Source: Theocolax elegans (lineage: Eukaryota > Arthropoda > Insecta > Hymenoptera > Cerocephalidae). Taken from it: 64,000 nucleotides of DNA. Each line of letters opens with the position of its first letter. The stretch's first letter is position 1. The stretch spans positions 60,346,910-60,410,909 of the forward strand of contig CM047431.1 of the NCBI GenBank assembly GCA_026168455.1, in the 5' to 3' direction. The position numbers and the translations under genes were made by a program. The notes beneath the pieces are model-generated. The model had not been told where the DNA came from, did not search any database, and saw only the letters and a program-made list of their open reading frames with translations. Positions 24,310-37,077 of this stretch are shown piece by piece.

Positions 24310-26089
24310 TAATAATCTTAATTTTATAAATTAGTTTAAAATTTATGACTATTAGTAATGAATATTAGGTTTACTAAGTAAAGATTTTAAAACAATGAAG
24401 CAAAGAATTACTTTTCTCAGTGATACTACGACTTTGATGATGTAGATTTAACGATGTGTCATGTAGTCAATATGTATTCTCTCTACCTTACCGACAAACG
24501 CGATAGTGGAAAAATCAGAGAAGAGGCGGTTTTGTTTATCGATAATCTAAATGTGTGCTGAATGTTAGACTAAATGTAATTGAGCTTTCGAGAAAACGTC
24601 TTACTAACAAATGTGAACCTCAATAAGATGGATATAGATTTGACATTTGTTGGTATAAGGGATAGTTCCCAAAAATACAATAATTTTAAAAGCAATAAAT
24701 ATTATTAATTATAGCAATAATCACCTTGAAAATTTGATTTGATTGATACATCAGTATTTTTTTTGTTCATTTCACTTATGGTTTTTTTGCTATGTTTTTA
24801 TCCCGTAGGACACGAAATGACGAATGCTGAAACTAAAAGTCCATAGGTTTATATTTCCCACTACTTTTATTATTATATTTTTTGTGATCTGCATTAATAT
24901 TTAATAATTATGATATTAAAATATGCATTTTCACATCGAACATCTGAGAAAATTTGTTCTAGAGCACTTAATCAAATCGGATGAGTAAATGCAAAAAAAA
25001 TGCTTGATTAATTCTATGATTCCCGGTGTAGGTTAGAAAATAAAAACCAATTTATAAATCGTAAACTATATACAGTAAATTGTAGAAACAGGTAAATAAA
25101 ATCCGTTGATTACATCAACCGAGTAAACTAAAAATTCAACGAAATCAAAATTTAAAAAGTTTGTTATCAATTTATCTATGTAGCTAAACTTTAGCGTGTA
25201 CGTGCTCGCTTTATAAAAATCCGGTCGCATATTCTCCACCTACTCCGTATGTAATAAAAAAGAAAAAAAAGTTTATTCGAAATTACATATTCAAAAATTA
25301 AATTCATAATTTGCACACCCACGCGTTTTCTATATATATATTATATTTGTAGGTTTACTAACCCATTTCCTCTCACTCTCGCTGTTTATATGTATATCAC
25401 ATACAAAGATGACGAGATAAAAGAAATAAATAAATAAAAGCCGGACGCAATATATCGATTTGAGAACTGGCCGAAAGATATAGACTTGGGTACACGTTGT
25501 GGGTGGATTTTTCACAAGGACTCGGCAACGTTCGGTGCGTGTATCAAAGTTTGCTTTGATTGAGAGGTTGAAAGCTTCGAGTTGTATATACGTATATATA
25601 TTTAAAACTATTTCCGTCCTGTGTGTATATTGACTCATTTGTTTTCATTTACTTATATACACTGTATGTATCGATGTTATTGTCGAAAAAAATCTTTTAA
25701 AATCATGGATTTTAAAATGTTGATTTTTAATTTGTTTCATTTTTATATATCACATATAAATTCATATATCACGGTAGAAAATATTGATTTTACATTGGAA
25801 TAGAACAATTATTATTACTTTGTCGGGTTGTACAAAAAATAAAACGGCGAAGATATACTATTTTTCGTTTTCTATTACAAAATTTCAGACCGAGCAAAAT
25901 AAGGTATTTTTATATTTTTTAACATATTATCCAATTTAATGCAAAATCCGAATACAGAAGCATTAGGTATAATATGCTTTTCTACAAAGTTTCAAGTCAA
26001 TAAGTAAACCCTTTAAAAAATTTTGCACCGAAAAATGTATTATATATATAAATATATTATGTATATAAATGTATTATTTATAAAAATGT
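24310..26089. other. AT-rich non-coding stretch
   Basis: Short open frames at 25330-25803 are AT-biased and lack family resemblance. No RNA gene or transposon end was seen. Confidence 0.4.
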
Positions 26090-26296
26090 ATATGAGTCAT
26101 TTCACGTCAACCGGTTGGATCAAAATTTTAAAATACATCAAAATTTTGGGTACAGTTTAGAAATTTTATCCTGAAAACAGAAAACAAATTATAGTTGCTA
26201 AACATAATTTGTTTAACAGTTATTCTAACCTCAAAAAGTGCGTTTTTCACGTACTTTTCAACAATAGCTGATTTTACAGCTATTTATCTCAAAATC

Positions 26297-27329
26297 TAGG
26301 GGAAGCCCGGGCAAGACGGACCCCTTAAGGAAAAACGAATAAAAAATGGACTAAACAACAAAATATACGATCAATAAAAATTTTTTCGTGAAGTAGGAAT
26401 CAGAACAAAGAAGTACGTGCAAGTATATCGATATATTATAACTTAAGCATATAATAAAAAATTGTTGAAAAAATTGTAAAATTTCGAGGCCTTCAAAAAT
26501 GTCCGGGCAAAACGGACACCCTCAGGAAAAATCAATAAAAATTGGTTAAATAAGGAATTTTGAACATATTTATATTTTTAAACATCATTTACTAACAAAA
26601 ATAGATTAATATATAAATTACTTTTATAGAAACATTAACAGTAAAGAAAAGAAAAATTTTTTTTATAAATAGTACATTAATTGTCGCATTCTTCGCAAAA
26701 ATAACTACCATATCCTTTGTATGGTGAACAATTTTCATGAGCCCACTTTTTACACTGATTGCATTGAATCCAATCTTCAGTGGGAGGCTCTACATATTTC
26801 TCATAACAAATTAAACAATAGAAATCTTCATGAGATGTATTTATTTTCAGAAAAAACTCAAATTTGTGTATTCCGGGCAAAATGGCCATATGACCGTCTT
26901 GCCCGGAATGGATATAATGACTTTTTTTTTAAAAATTAGTAAAAGACAAAATTAATATATTAATATATAAAAATATATAATATATAAAAATCAAAAAATA
27001 TATTAATATATATGGGCTCTAACCTATGTCTTTTTTTAAAACTAGTTAAATACAATAGCCTGACACTATTTATTTATTAATTTAATAATTTGTGTGAAAA
27101 ATAAGTTTACTTTCTTACCTTGATAACATCGTAAGGATTCAGACGAAAATCAATATTTATGTTTTTCGACGATGTTACCATCGAGGCCGGCGCGGACGTA
27201 CTGAAATTTAAATACTAGTAACACAAACAATATACTTGAATTTTTTCGGAATTTTCCGAACAGCCATATTAGAAATAGAGGGGGGTGACCGTCTTGCCCA
27301 GTATGACCGTCTTGCCCGGGCTTCCCCTT
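26297..27329 (-). mobile_element. pogo-like non-autonomous DNA transposon nested in the foldback element
   Basis: Terminal inverted repeats of at least 22 bp: TAGGGGAAGCCCGGGCAAG... at 26297-26319 and its reverse complement at 27307-27329. The tip motif (GGGCAAGACGG/CCGTCTTGCCC) recurs just inside both ends. It keeps only a short coding fragment for a PHD-like finger on the minus strand, so the transposase is mostly deleted. Confidence 0.7.
26677..26889 (-). pseudogene. PHD-like zinc finger fragment, C-terminus of a pogo/Tigger-type transposase
   Basis: The 70-residue frame starts at an internal Met and ends ...FCEECDN. It shows CLIC, then EDWIQCNQCKKWAHENC, then YFCEEC: a C4HC3 PHD-type layout with the conserved W-x-QC-x2-C-x2-W-x-H core. 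Such fingers are common at the C-termini of arthropod pogo/jerky transposases. It lies inside the inverted-repeat element at 26297-27329, which has no DDE domain left. I read it as a remnant, not a host gene. Confidence 0.65.
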
Positions 27330-28061
27330 TATTAACTTTTACTCTATAATATTATATGTGACATTGGTTGGTGGTTTTCTCTAGAATTTATCCTTTCGGG
27401 TTAGAATTTTTAATCTCAAGGTCAATGACTCATAAACTACAAGTCAATATTGACGTTTAAAATAAGATGACCACGCCAAAATATATCGTTTTATCCAAAA
27501 GTATAAAAAAAGCTTGAAGCAATACCTTTCTAATGGTTTGTAGTTTGTGATCGGTATGTAATCCTGTCATCGGTATGGTATTTAAAAAAACTACTAAACA
27601 TTTTTTTAAATTTACATGTTTCATTCGATAAATTTTGCAATTTTTTAAAATATTATAACTTTTGACAGGCTTTAATTACAAGCTACAGGCCATTAGCAAA
27701 ATATTGCTTTAACCTTTTTTTTAGACTTTTGGATAAACAATTCAATTTATTTTAAACCTTAATGTTGAATTGTATAGTTTATGAGTAATTGATCATGAGA
27801 TCAAGAATTCTAACCCGAAATGATATAAATTCTAGAGAAAACCTTTTTCAGATTTTAAGATAAATAGCTGTAAAGTCAGCTATTGTTGAAAAATACGTGA
27901 AAAAACTCACTTTTTGAGGCTAGAATAACTTTTAAACAAATTATTTTTAGCACCTAAAAATTTGTATCTGTTTTCTGGATAACATTTCCAGTCAGGTACC
28001 CAAAATTTGATGCATTTTAAAATTTTGATCCAACCAGTTGACGTGAAATAGCCCTGTATAT

Positions 28062-28846
28062 GATTAATTTTTCGGTGCGCCTTTTTTAAAAGTGTCCTTT
28101 CTTAATTATTAAGCTGAAATTATCGAGCGAGTTTTTCTAATCAATTAATATAAAATGGATTAGTGTTCCAATAATAACTCGATCAGTAATAAATGGGTGT
28201 AAAATCGAAATTCCCGATGTCCAGCCAATGATTTACCCTACTAGAAAATTAAGAGTATAATATATCTAAATTACAGGAAAATATTACAAAATTGACGGTA
28301 TTATAATTGAATTAATTAAAATTTGGTTATCAGGATGGAAATAAAAGAATTATTGAAAAAAGTTGTAGAAAATTCTCGGATCAAATATAAAAGAGCGGTA
28401 ATGCAGAGATCCTCCGAAAAATTGTAATATATCCTTGATTCAAACATTTGAGTAGACCAACCTTCTTGATAAATACGATAGAATTGCAAGCGTAAATAAT
28501 TTAAATCAGCTAATTTCGCATATGTATATATATTACATGTAATTCATATTAATTATCCATCTCTCAAGTATCTCAATACGCACACCTTTTTTTTAATATA
28601 TAGGAACACGGTCGCGTTAAAATTAACCTAGGATACCTGAAAAATAGCGGTAGAAAAGTTCATTTAATTTACATGGAAATCTAAGGGGAATTTATACTAA
28701 GATCTCAGATGCACACATCCACGTACATATACCATACGTGGGTAAGGTCGAGCATGTATTTTATATGTATATTATATACATTAGTCATGCACATTCTTGA
28801 AATCCAACCTTGAATTTACACTTTGATCGAGCTAATTTCAAGGGTG

Positions 28847-28848
<2 letters not shown>
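28062..28848. other. AT-rich non-coding stretch
   Basis: No gene or repeat boundary seen up to the microsatellite at 28849. Confidence 0.4.

Positions 28849-28897
<49 letters not shown>
28849..28897. repeat. (AT)n microsatellite
   Basis: About 23 AT units. The open frame that runs through it (28823-29032) is an artefact of the repeat. Confidence 0.9.
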
Positions 28898-28898
<1 letters not shown>

Positions 28899-29342
28899 AT
28901 GCAGCATTCCATATCAAATCAGCAGATGAAAATAAAAAAATTATTGATATTTTGCTAAAAAACTCCTTTTTGAACCTAGACTATGTAAAAAAAATTTTAG
29001 ATGCTTTACTTAGTTATGACAAAAGTTATTAATAACCAAAAAACACATATTTTTCTGTTTTGCACTTATAAATGGTCAATTTTCATGACATTGTAACACA
29101 CAATATATGCATCCTACATAAAAAATGATAGATACTTTTAAGACTGGAAATTACATCAAGATTTTCAAAGAAATTTTGATTATAACCATTAATCGAATAT
29201 TATTACACTTTTACTGAGGTTAAGCTACTAAAAAATTATATATTTTGAGTTTTGACATTGTTCGGCACAATGGATATTACTGAAAAAAAATCACAAATAC
29301 TTCTACTTACATGTACTTTGTGTGTATACCAAGCGGCTTAGT
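28898..29342. other. AT-rich non-coding stretch
   Basis: The frame after the microsatellite (IKSADENKKIIDIL...) is short and has no family match I know. Nothing else seen. Confidence 0.35.
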
Positions 29343-29585
29343 GGCATAATTAATAGGATAAAAGATATACACTTGTATTTGTAAAGCTAACTGCAGAAAT
29401 AAAAAAGTTCAACATTTTTTGTTGCCAATGAAAAGTAGAATCTACAAGTATTTTCAAAATCGTTAATTATCTCGAATTTGAAAATGTTCATATTTATCAG
29501 CAACTGACAGCCATGTTGAACTTTTTTATTTTTGCAGTCAGCTTTACAGAAAAAATTGTATATCTTTTATTTTATTAATTATGCC
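29343..29585. repeat. 243-bp hairpin (foldback MITE)
   Basis: The ends GGCATAATTAATAGGATAAAAG and CTTTTATTTTATTAATTATGCC are reverse complements, and the arms continue through GTAAAGCTAACTGCAG with CTGCAGTCAGCTTTAC-like sequence and AAAAAAGTTCAACAT with ATGTTGAACTTTTTT. Arms are about 75 bp with a spacer of about 90 bp. There is no coding capacity. Confidence 0.65.
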
Positions 29586-32500
29586 ATTTTTAATAATAAT
29601 TAGAAATAATTAGAAACTCTAGTCAACTAATCATTTCGATAGGAGATTTACTAGTTTGTTTAAACTTTATGCTAAATTTTCGAATGCATATATAATACGT
29701 TTTCTTTATCACGAGAAAAATATATTAATATACGTTAAGTAAACCGTGATTTTGTCTTTTCTTGCGCAAAAGTATATTTTGTCTCTTATCTATCGAATTG
29801 TATATATAGGTATAAAACACGTATTTCGGTAAACAACTTATAAGTATACAAGTGCAATTGTAACATATTTTGAAATTTCACAATGAGATATACATTTGTA
29901 CAATAATTAAATTAATATATATTACCCGAAAATTCAATCGATCGTTCACGTTGTATAAATCAAATAAAAAAAATACTTTCCTTCGATGAAAGAAAAAATT
30001 GATAATTAGTAAAAATATCAAGGAAAAAGATGGATAACGTATATAATATTCGATCCCGAAACGTGTAACGCAAAAGGACCTTCATCAAACTTATCGAGTA
30101 AGTTTATACATTATTATTTAGTTACACGTGCTTTGTCAACCGCGCTGCGCGGATGGTTAGATATTCATAGTGTATATTATATTATACATATTTCTCTTGT
30201 AATACAACTGTATAATATCAAATTGCAAATAATTCTTATATTATACATATATTTATTAAAATAAATTTTTATAATTTATTTATTTTATTTATATACATAA
30301 ATTAGATATACTTATACGTATCATATCATAAATCCACTGACCGCGATATATTGTGTATACCAAAATTACGTGATGCGCATTACTTATCCATTTTGTATAT
30401 GTGTATATATTATGAAGAAAAATGTGTATTTAAAATACATACACACGCACATCTCGTGGATTAGATTACATGACGTTATTGTAATTATAATTTAGATTCA
30501 CGGTGGATAACGTTGTAAGATTAATTCTATTTAATACTTTTTGTATACGTATATATCAATTGAATTTTACCATATTTTTTGTTTTGAAATTGAGTTTATT
30601 AAATGATAATTTATTAAGGGTCTTGACATATTGCCTTGTCTTGTCTTGAATATCATTTTAATTTATAGACATGTATAAAAGAAGAAAATTATCTATAGAC
30701 GATACCGAGATTAACCAAACAATTGGTCTCTGCAATAAGTAAGTAATTGCTAAATATACTGGAAAGAAAAATACAGGTAATTTTTGTAACATTTGCATTT
30801 ATATTTATTAAAATTGTTTATCAAAACTAGAGCAATAAATACTTTAAATACATTAATTTTATATAACATCTGATTCTAACGAATTTTCAACCCAGGAGTG
30901 TACATATAGTTGGACTTTTTAAACAAGCGTTTCGGTGTGTCATATATTGCAATTCTTGGGAGAAAAAAAATACGGTCAACGCGAACTGACGAAGTGCAAA
31001 AATAGTCAAAATATCTCTTGCCATTCGATACTATCTAAATTGGGATATACACTTGGGAATTCAACTTATTCTTCTATACCGTTCTGAAATATTTACTTCA
31101 TTTGCAGTTCTATAAATTTTATAATAATTGCAGTTCAATTCCGTTCCGATTGTATATCGTCAATTTGAAGTCTCTATACGTCAATCGACGTTAATATCTA
31201 AAATATCGTCTTCTGGTATCGGTCATACTTGTAGGATTACTAAAATTATTTAGAGTATATGGCCCCCTAAGCTATAGAAATCCAATAAAACCAATGACTT
31301 ATATCCTATACCTTATTAGTGAGAAATGCAAGAAAATCAATTTTGTCTCGTATTACCCCGCGAGATAGAATATGCAATAAATGTTAATTGTTAATTATAA
31401 TAAAATAACCCCATAAGCGAAAAATACAAAATTTTATTTTCCATATATGATTAATAAACTTGTTGTATACATTAAAAATATATAGATAAGTATCTCGTCA
31501 TTTTCGTGATGTTTGTAATTATTAATAAAGCATTTTAAAATGTTGTGAGGCTACCAATACACAGTTTAAGAAAATAAATGCCTCCGAGATAGCACCGTCT
31601 ATACCTCTCAGCCGTCATTACATACGAGTCAGTAAATTCATAATCATCATTATTTAGAGTCAGCGAATCAAATTAAATAGATTTTTCGCTGAATTTACAA
31701 TTAGTATCATCGTTCAATACCTTTCCTGTAAAAAAAGTAATCTCTCAAATATAATTGATTCTTGATTGCTAAAGTGTAAGTCGATTACAAGTTGAATCGG
31801 CTATTTGAGTAAAAATTCTATGTCTACTCTCGAGTCTCATTATCCGAAATTGATGTAGATGACAAATCTAATCCTAATCCCCAGTTTATCAAATACGTAG
31901 GTAACTGGGTTCGAAACTTTGAGCCTGCTCAAAACCCATGATGATTGGGCATAACGTTACCAATCGAACTTAATGTATTGGGCAAAAATTTACTTACAAA
32001 TATTTAAATGAAAGGAATTGTGAGCATAACGTTTATATATGTACACAAACATACACGTATCATTGAGTTTACTTACGCTATCAAAAGACATTTCGTAAGT
32101 CACAATATAAACAAAAATAATCGTATTTTATTATTTCATTATATTAAATTTTGTATTCTTACTTTGCAAATATATAGCGAATTTGATTGTAAATTTAAAG
32201 AAAAATATAAGTAGTGACTACGTTTATCACAATTTTTCTTTGTTAAATATAGTAAATATTTCTGAACAGATACAGTAAAAAATTCCAAAAAAAAAATCCA
32301 GTAAATTTTGCCAAATATCTTGACTACTTTACTATAATTTCTTATTTATATTAAATAAGGGAGTATTAACTACACAATTTATCGATTGGAACAATAAATT
32401 TTATAAGAAAAACTATAAATTCAGTATATATTACTAAAATTCATTTTACCATGGAAAATAGTAAATTTTCTAAGCAGGTTTTTTTCTCAGTGATAACTAA

Positions 32501-32779
32501 TATGGTGTATCTCTATATATCTAAAAACATATTTCGTCAGTTCAAATTACATTTATGAAAATGTATAATGTATGTGTGCAGTGTGTATGATATGAACTAA
32601 AGTTAATCGAATAACTTAGTTTTGCCCGATTTGGTTGAAAATATGATAACTTGCATATACACATGATTGGGAAAGTTAACGTTCCTATTTCGAATCAAAT
32701 TGGTCGTTTCCTTTTTAAATGTAATGATTGTACCTGGGAATATAAAACCGTAGCTTTTTTCGTAAAAACAATACTTTTG
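29586..32779. other. 3.2-kb AT-rich non-coding stretch
   Basis: No coding exon or RNA gene was seen. A diffuse repeat of CAGTAAA/TTTACTG words lies at about 32270-32480 and ends in TTTTTTTCTCAGTG, which resembles the CACTGAGAAAAAA ends of some insect MITEs. Confidence 0.4.
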
Positions 32780-32797
32780 CAATCGAAAGGAGAATCC

Positions 32798-34734
32798 CTA
32801 TAAGTGCGGAAGCGCACGACAAAAAGAATTCGCATATTTGCTAAATCTCTCATCTAGCATCTTCTCTAAGAGTTTGGCCAAATGTTCCATTGTTGGTTCT
32901 GCGATACTCGCTACTTTTACCGTAACATCATCGCTAGCAGATTTTCCGCCCTTCTTACCTCTGGCATCTGGCTGCTTATAAGCCACAGAAGGCAGAACGC
33001 TCTTTTCTGGCGGTGGAGGCGCGGGAAAATCCGCTCTTCCTCGATAAGCTTTTCCGCTTGACGAACTAGCTGCACAAGCCTATCGACGCTTGTAACTTTT
33101 TCTTTCGGAACTAACTTCCGAACAGACGGCAACATGTTAGCATACAACATGTCTAGCTGAAACTGCGTACTTGGAGGCGCATCCATTCTGCTAAATATGG
33201 TTAGCAAGCAGAAAATGTAATCACGAGCAGGCTCTTCTCTACCCTGCTTGCGTGCTTGCGCTTCCGCCATTAAGCGCTGCTGAAAGTTCTGCTCAACGCC
33301 ATAACATCGTCGAGCAGCATTGCAAAAATCAGCCCAAGTATTCCAATCTTTCCGCGATTGGCGATACCAATGTAGCGCTACGCCAGTTAACAACTCCGAG
33401 AAAGCATTCAGTAAATCCGCGTCGGAAATATGCGCTAACTTGCGACATTCTTCTATGCGCTGAATAAATTCCTCGATGCTTTCGCGTTTTTCGCCGGAAA
33501 ACTTAATATTCCACTGGCGAACAGTGCGACCTACGTCATGTGACTGTGTAGGCGCTCTCGTCGACATATTCGACAAGAGTTGCGTAAGTTGATCACTCGT
33601 AACTACAGGCACATTTCCCCCCCTTCCAGACTCATGCCAATCCGCAGGAGCTGGCAGAGACGAAAACTGACGTATGTCGCTAGATGTGGGAGTCGGAAAA
33701 CACGGAGCGTTTGCGTTCAAACGTGGATCCGAATTAATTTCCGATTGTGTGTGCGTTGACGCTTGAGGTGTTTGCGGATACTTATCAGCTTCAAAGAAAT
33801 TTAAATTAAACGTATCCTGAAAATTTACACTTTTGCGATTTTTCCGCTGCTTTTCCGCCGCAATTGACGTTTGCGTCGGAAGCTGCGTACTCGTCGCAAA
33901 ATCCGCTAATTGCTGCATAAGAGAATTCAACTCCTTCTCTTGTTGAAAGGCAAGCGATTGCGTTCTACTCAACTCCAGGGCTAACCCCCTTGGAGCGTTG
34001 TAAACTGCGCCATTAGCTAATGCACATAAAACGATATCATTGTCTATTTTATTATTTTCTTTTAAAGAAAATACCGTTTTTGGTATCGCACCTCTTGATT
34101 GTAAATGCGTACTCGCTGCTTGCGTCGTCGAGTACGTAGTTGTAGTAGCGATCGTTATCATCGCGGTCGAAATGGTAGGAATTGGTCTTACCGGTATGGT
34201 TGTGTTAAGCGTTTTTATCGAAGTCAATTCAAAATTTGATTTAAAATTATTTTCGCCGGTGTTTTCCGCCGCGTTTTACGCAAGGTTCCCCGCGATATTT
34301 CCCACGTTAACCTCGCTATGCTGCGATTCCGCATCGGAATCGACATGTTGATTGTCATTTGACTTCGAGCTATTGGCAAGCGGAGAGAATCCGCTCTCAT
34401 CCGCTTGATTAAGGTTTTCAAATTGTCTGTGCGCAATCTGTACTTGCGCTTCTTCGCTAAATTTCGCATGTTTCAAAACGGTGCAGAGTCTTTGTTCGCG
34501 ACGAGTCCGCGAAACTAAATCATCGTCACTAGTTGACTGGACGAAATCCGCGGCTGTATAATCGCCTCGTAAACGCCTATATAACCTATCTACACGTACA
34601 AAGGGCGTACTGTCACGCGTCAATTCTAGCTGATCAAGTACAGAATCGAATTGATCGCTTGTTAGATTCAAAATCCATCCTTGGATCTCGACTCCGTACG
34701 TTTGATCAAAATCACACTCGTTCATACACGCCAT
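32798..34734 (-). pseudogene. broken retrotransposon gag
   Basis: The reading frame begins at Met 34734 (MACMNECDFDQTYG) and meets an in-frame TAA at 34278-34276. The same frame is then open again to 32917, with a Met at 34227. A one- or two-base shift near 33022 moves the continuing gag-like sequence into another frame that ends at 32798. The conserved part lies at about 33240-33560: RQWNIKFSGEKRESIEEFI, then WYRQSRKDWNTWADF and AEAQARKQGREEPARDYI, which is the capsid-like retrotransposon gag layout (W..F.G....EF, ALHWY). No CCHC zinc knuckle remains. With a stop and a shift it cannot make a full Gag. The antisense frame at 34040-34351 is a shadow. Confidence 0.75.
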
Positions 34735-35693
34735 TTTGAATTATAAAAATTAAATAAAATGTAAATTTTAGGCCTTATTGGCAAAATAAATTCTCAGAAT
34801 TAAATAATTTATCAAACAAATTACAAAATAATTGCAAATCACTATTAAATTATACGCAAATTCGCTTAACCAATTTAAATTTAATAAAATCAACTAATTT
34901 GCAAAAAAAAATATTATAAATCTGCAACTTGTTAAAATAAATTTTCTAATTGTTTACAAAAATAGAATTAAATTAAATTAACAAATTTAGTATACAAAGA
35001 AATTTGAAGAATTTAAAGTAATTGTTTAAAGATAATAATTATTTAAAAAAAACAAAATTTTAAATTGCGAAGAAACGCTATTAAATTATTTTAATAATTT
35101 ATAATAACAACAAAAAAAATAAATTGAATTCAAATTTAAAAAAATAAATTAATTTACTTTATTTGCGCACACGCTTACATACACATACATACATGTACCG
35201 CGATACGCTACAATACTTATATTTCCCGCGTATATCACACACACACTTACACGCACGCACGCGAAATAGACTAAATCAACCTAAATTGCGATTATACAGC
35301 TTACGAAAAATTATTAAATAACAATAATTTTATTTTCCGCAGAGTCGCTAATAATTATTTAAATGAACAAATAAATAATAAAAAAAAAACACAAAATAAT
35401 TAAATTCGCAATACGCTAAAATTAAAACGAAAGAAAAATCGATTTAAAATTCAAATAATATAAGATTCAAAAGAATATTTGCGAAATGTATAGAAGTTAC
35501 AATATTCGAATATTATTTGTAGCGTAAACACCGCGAATCACCGCGAATCGTAAACAATGCGCTCGCTCGCTCTCGAAATGCTCGAAATAAGATCTCTTAA
35601 TTTAACACGTATATCGACTAAATTGAAAATTTTTAAATATTAGAAATTAAATTTTGAGACTATTAATTTTTAATAATACGCGTAACGCTAATC
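34735..35693 (-). other. AT-rich untranslated leader of the retrotransposon
   Basis: Between the primer-binding site and gag, about 960 bp are extremely AT-rich with no open frame. A CACA/CACG-rich patch lies at about 35225-35262. Confidence 0.5.
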
Positions 35694-35694
35694 A

Positions 35695-35713
35695 CCATGC
35701 ACGTTGGGCGCCA
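35695..35713 (-). other. retrotransposon primer-binding site
   Basis: On the minus strand, TGGCGCCCAACGTGCATGG follows directly after the LTR end ...GTTACA. The first 14 bases match the 3' end of a lysine tRNA type used by many retroelements. Confidence 0.75.
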
Positions 35714-36338
35714 TGTAACGGTTTTGCTATTTTTAATAATAAATGCAATAAAATAATAACAATTCAGAACCGTTAAAATAATAGTCTCATTTACACGATC
35801 AGCCGCTCAGTAATAATACGACTATAATAAGCCGTATAGGCCGAGGCGGCGGTAATCTTTATTTAGCGAAACGCGAGAAAAGAGGGTAAACAACTAAATA
35901 AACAACAATGCAGTATTTAATTAGCAAATAAAATAAATGTATTCGGAAAAGTAATACAGGCGCGTCGCAGCGCGCGAAACGCAGGTCGATATATACGCGA
36001 GGAATATAAAGAGAGAAAGAGAGAGAGAGAGAGACTATCGAACTGACACTTACAGTGCGTTGCTCGCGAACGAAAACAAGAGAACTTGACGATCTGCGTA
36101 GCCGCACCCTCGAATATCCTGGACTGCGTTGACGCGAGATGAAGAAACCACTGGTCACCAACAAATAAACAAAACCAGTCACAGCACCAAAATGATCAAT
36201 AAATAGTAGTTTATGCAACAAGGGTGTGAAGGAAACTCCACGCACGACCATGGCCGCAGCGCACGAGTCGCTGGCATAGCCGGCGACGAGTGTCGCACGC
36301 GGTCATGGGGAGTGCGTGAAGCTCACACCCGAGTTACA
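35714..36338 (-). repeat. 625-bp long terminal repeat
   Basis: Read on the minus strand it starts TGTAACTCGGG and ends AACCGTTACA, so the termini are 6-bp inverted repeats TGTAAC/GTTACA in the usual TG..CA form. A GA microsatellite lies at 36009-36034. The open frame 36251-35859 inside it is not a recognisable protein. Confidence 0.75.
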
Positions 36339-36348
36339 TACAATATTT

Positions 36349-36467
36349 TGTGTAATTTGTGTGCGTGAAGTTGATGCGTGAAGAACGATTTTCGGTGCGT
36401 TAAATCCAGTTCAGACACTGCTCTAAATCGTTCTTCACGCATCAACTTCACGCACACTATTACACAA
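36349..36467. repeat. near-perfect 119-bp hairpin beside the LTR
   Basis: The left arm (TTGTGTAATTTGTGTGCGTG... to ...GTGAAGAACGATT) and the right arm (AATCGTTCTTCAC... to ...ATTACACAA) are reverse complements over about 43 bp with one or two differences. The loop is about 32 bases. It starts ten bases outside the LTR end. Confidence 0.75.
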
Positions 36468-36883
36468 AGAATTAACCGAGAGGCTCGATAACGAATTACT
36501 GTTAAGTAACGGCTAATAAGGCAACGGCTGAGATCTATCTCTCTAAAATCTGAGAATCGTCTCTCTCGACGGTTGAGTTTAGTCTCGGTGAATCTCTCGC
36601 CGGTTGAGATTAATCTAAGTGTTCTCGCACTTACGAACCGAAAACTCTCTCTCTCTTTCCCTACTTTTACCTTTACAAAGGTCCGCGAAAATCGCCGAAA
36701 ATCGTCGAACGTCGACCTGTAACATCTGATAGAGATTAATACATGTGTGCTACGTGGCTAGACAAAGAGAGAGAACATGACGAATTATCAAATATTAAAT
36801 TCGTCATAGTTTATATAAAACCGTATAGTTTATTTTTTTTACATTAATGTTCTCCTTCTAAAGAATATTTGGTAAAACAATAT
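36468..36883. other. short diverged tandem repeats, otherwise nothing
   Basis: From 36565 to 36625 two units of about 31 bp share CGGTTGAG(T/A)TTA(G/A)TCT. The rest shows no gene. Confidence 0.4.
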
Positions 36884-37077
36884 TAATGGGACGTATATTT
36901 TGGACAGTAAAGGTAAGTAAATGTGATAAAATATTGTGCAATTTAAATTAGTCTATATGAAACAATATAATTAATTTATTTATTCGATATAGAGCAGCAT
37001 TCATATATATTGTTTAAATTTGTTAACTTATGAAGAAATTCATTTGTATGAAGCTTTCTGTTTCTTAATTATGCAGC

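Larger units (their letters stand above)
26090..28061. mobile_element. foldback element split by a pogo-like insertion
   Basis: The left arm (26090-26296 and 27330 to about 27640) and the right arm (about 27650-28061) are imperfect reverse complements over more than 400 bp. Matches include TTTCACGTCAACCGGTTGG with CCAACCAGTTGACGTGAAA at the tips, ACAGCTATTTATCT with AGATAAATAGCTGT, and GTTTTCTCTAGAATTTAT... on both sides. Removing 26297-27329 restores continuity of the left arm, so the second element inserted later. A related diverged arm lies at about 50400-50552. Confidence 0.7.
32780..36338 (-). mobile_element. truncated Ty3/gypsy-type LTR retrotransposon
   Basis: In minus-strand order: one LTR (36338-35714), a primer-binding site (35713 down), an AT-rich leader (35694-34735), then a gag remnant (34734 to about 32798). 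Protease, reverse transcriptase, RNase H, integrase and the second LTR are missing; sequence below about 32790 shows nothing related. It is therefore a truncated, non-autonomous copy. Boundaries at the low-coordinate end are inferred from the loss of coding potential. Confidence 0.75.

Noticed and set aside
34040..34351. 103-residue plus-strand frame
   Set aside because: Antisense shadow of the gag remnant.
35859..36251. 130-residue minus-strand frame
   Set aside because: It lies wholly within the LTR and has no gag, pol or env resemblance.
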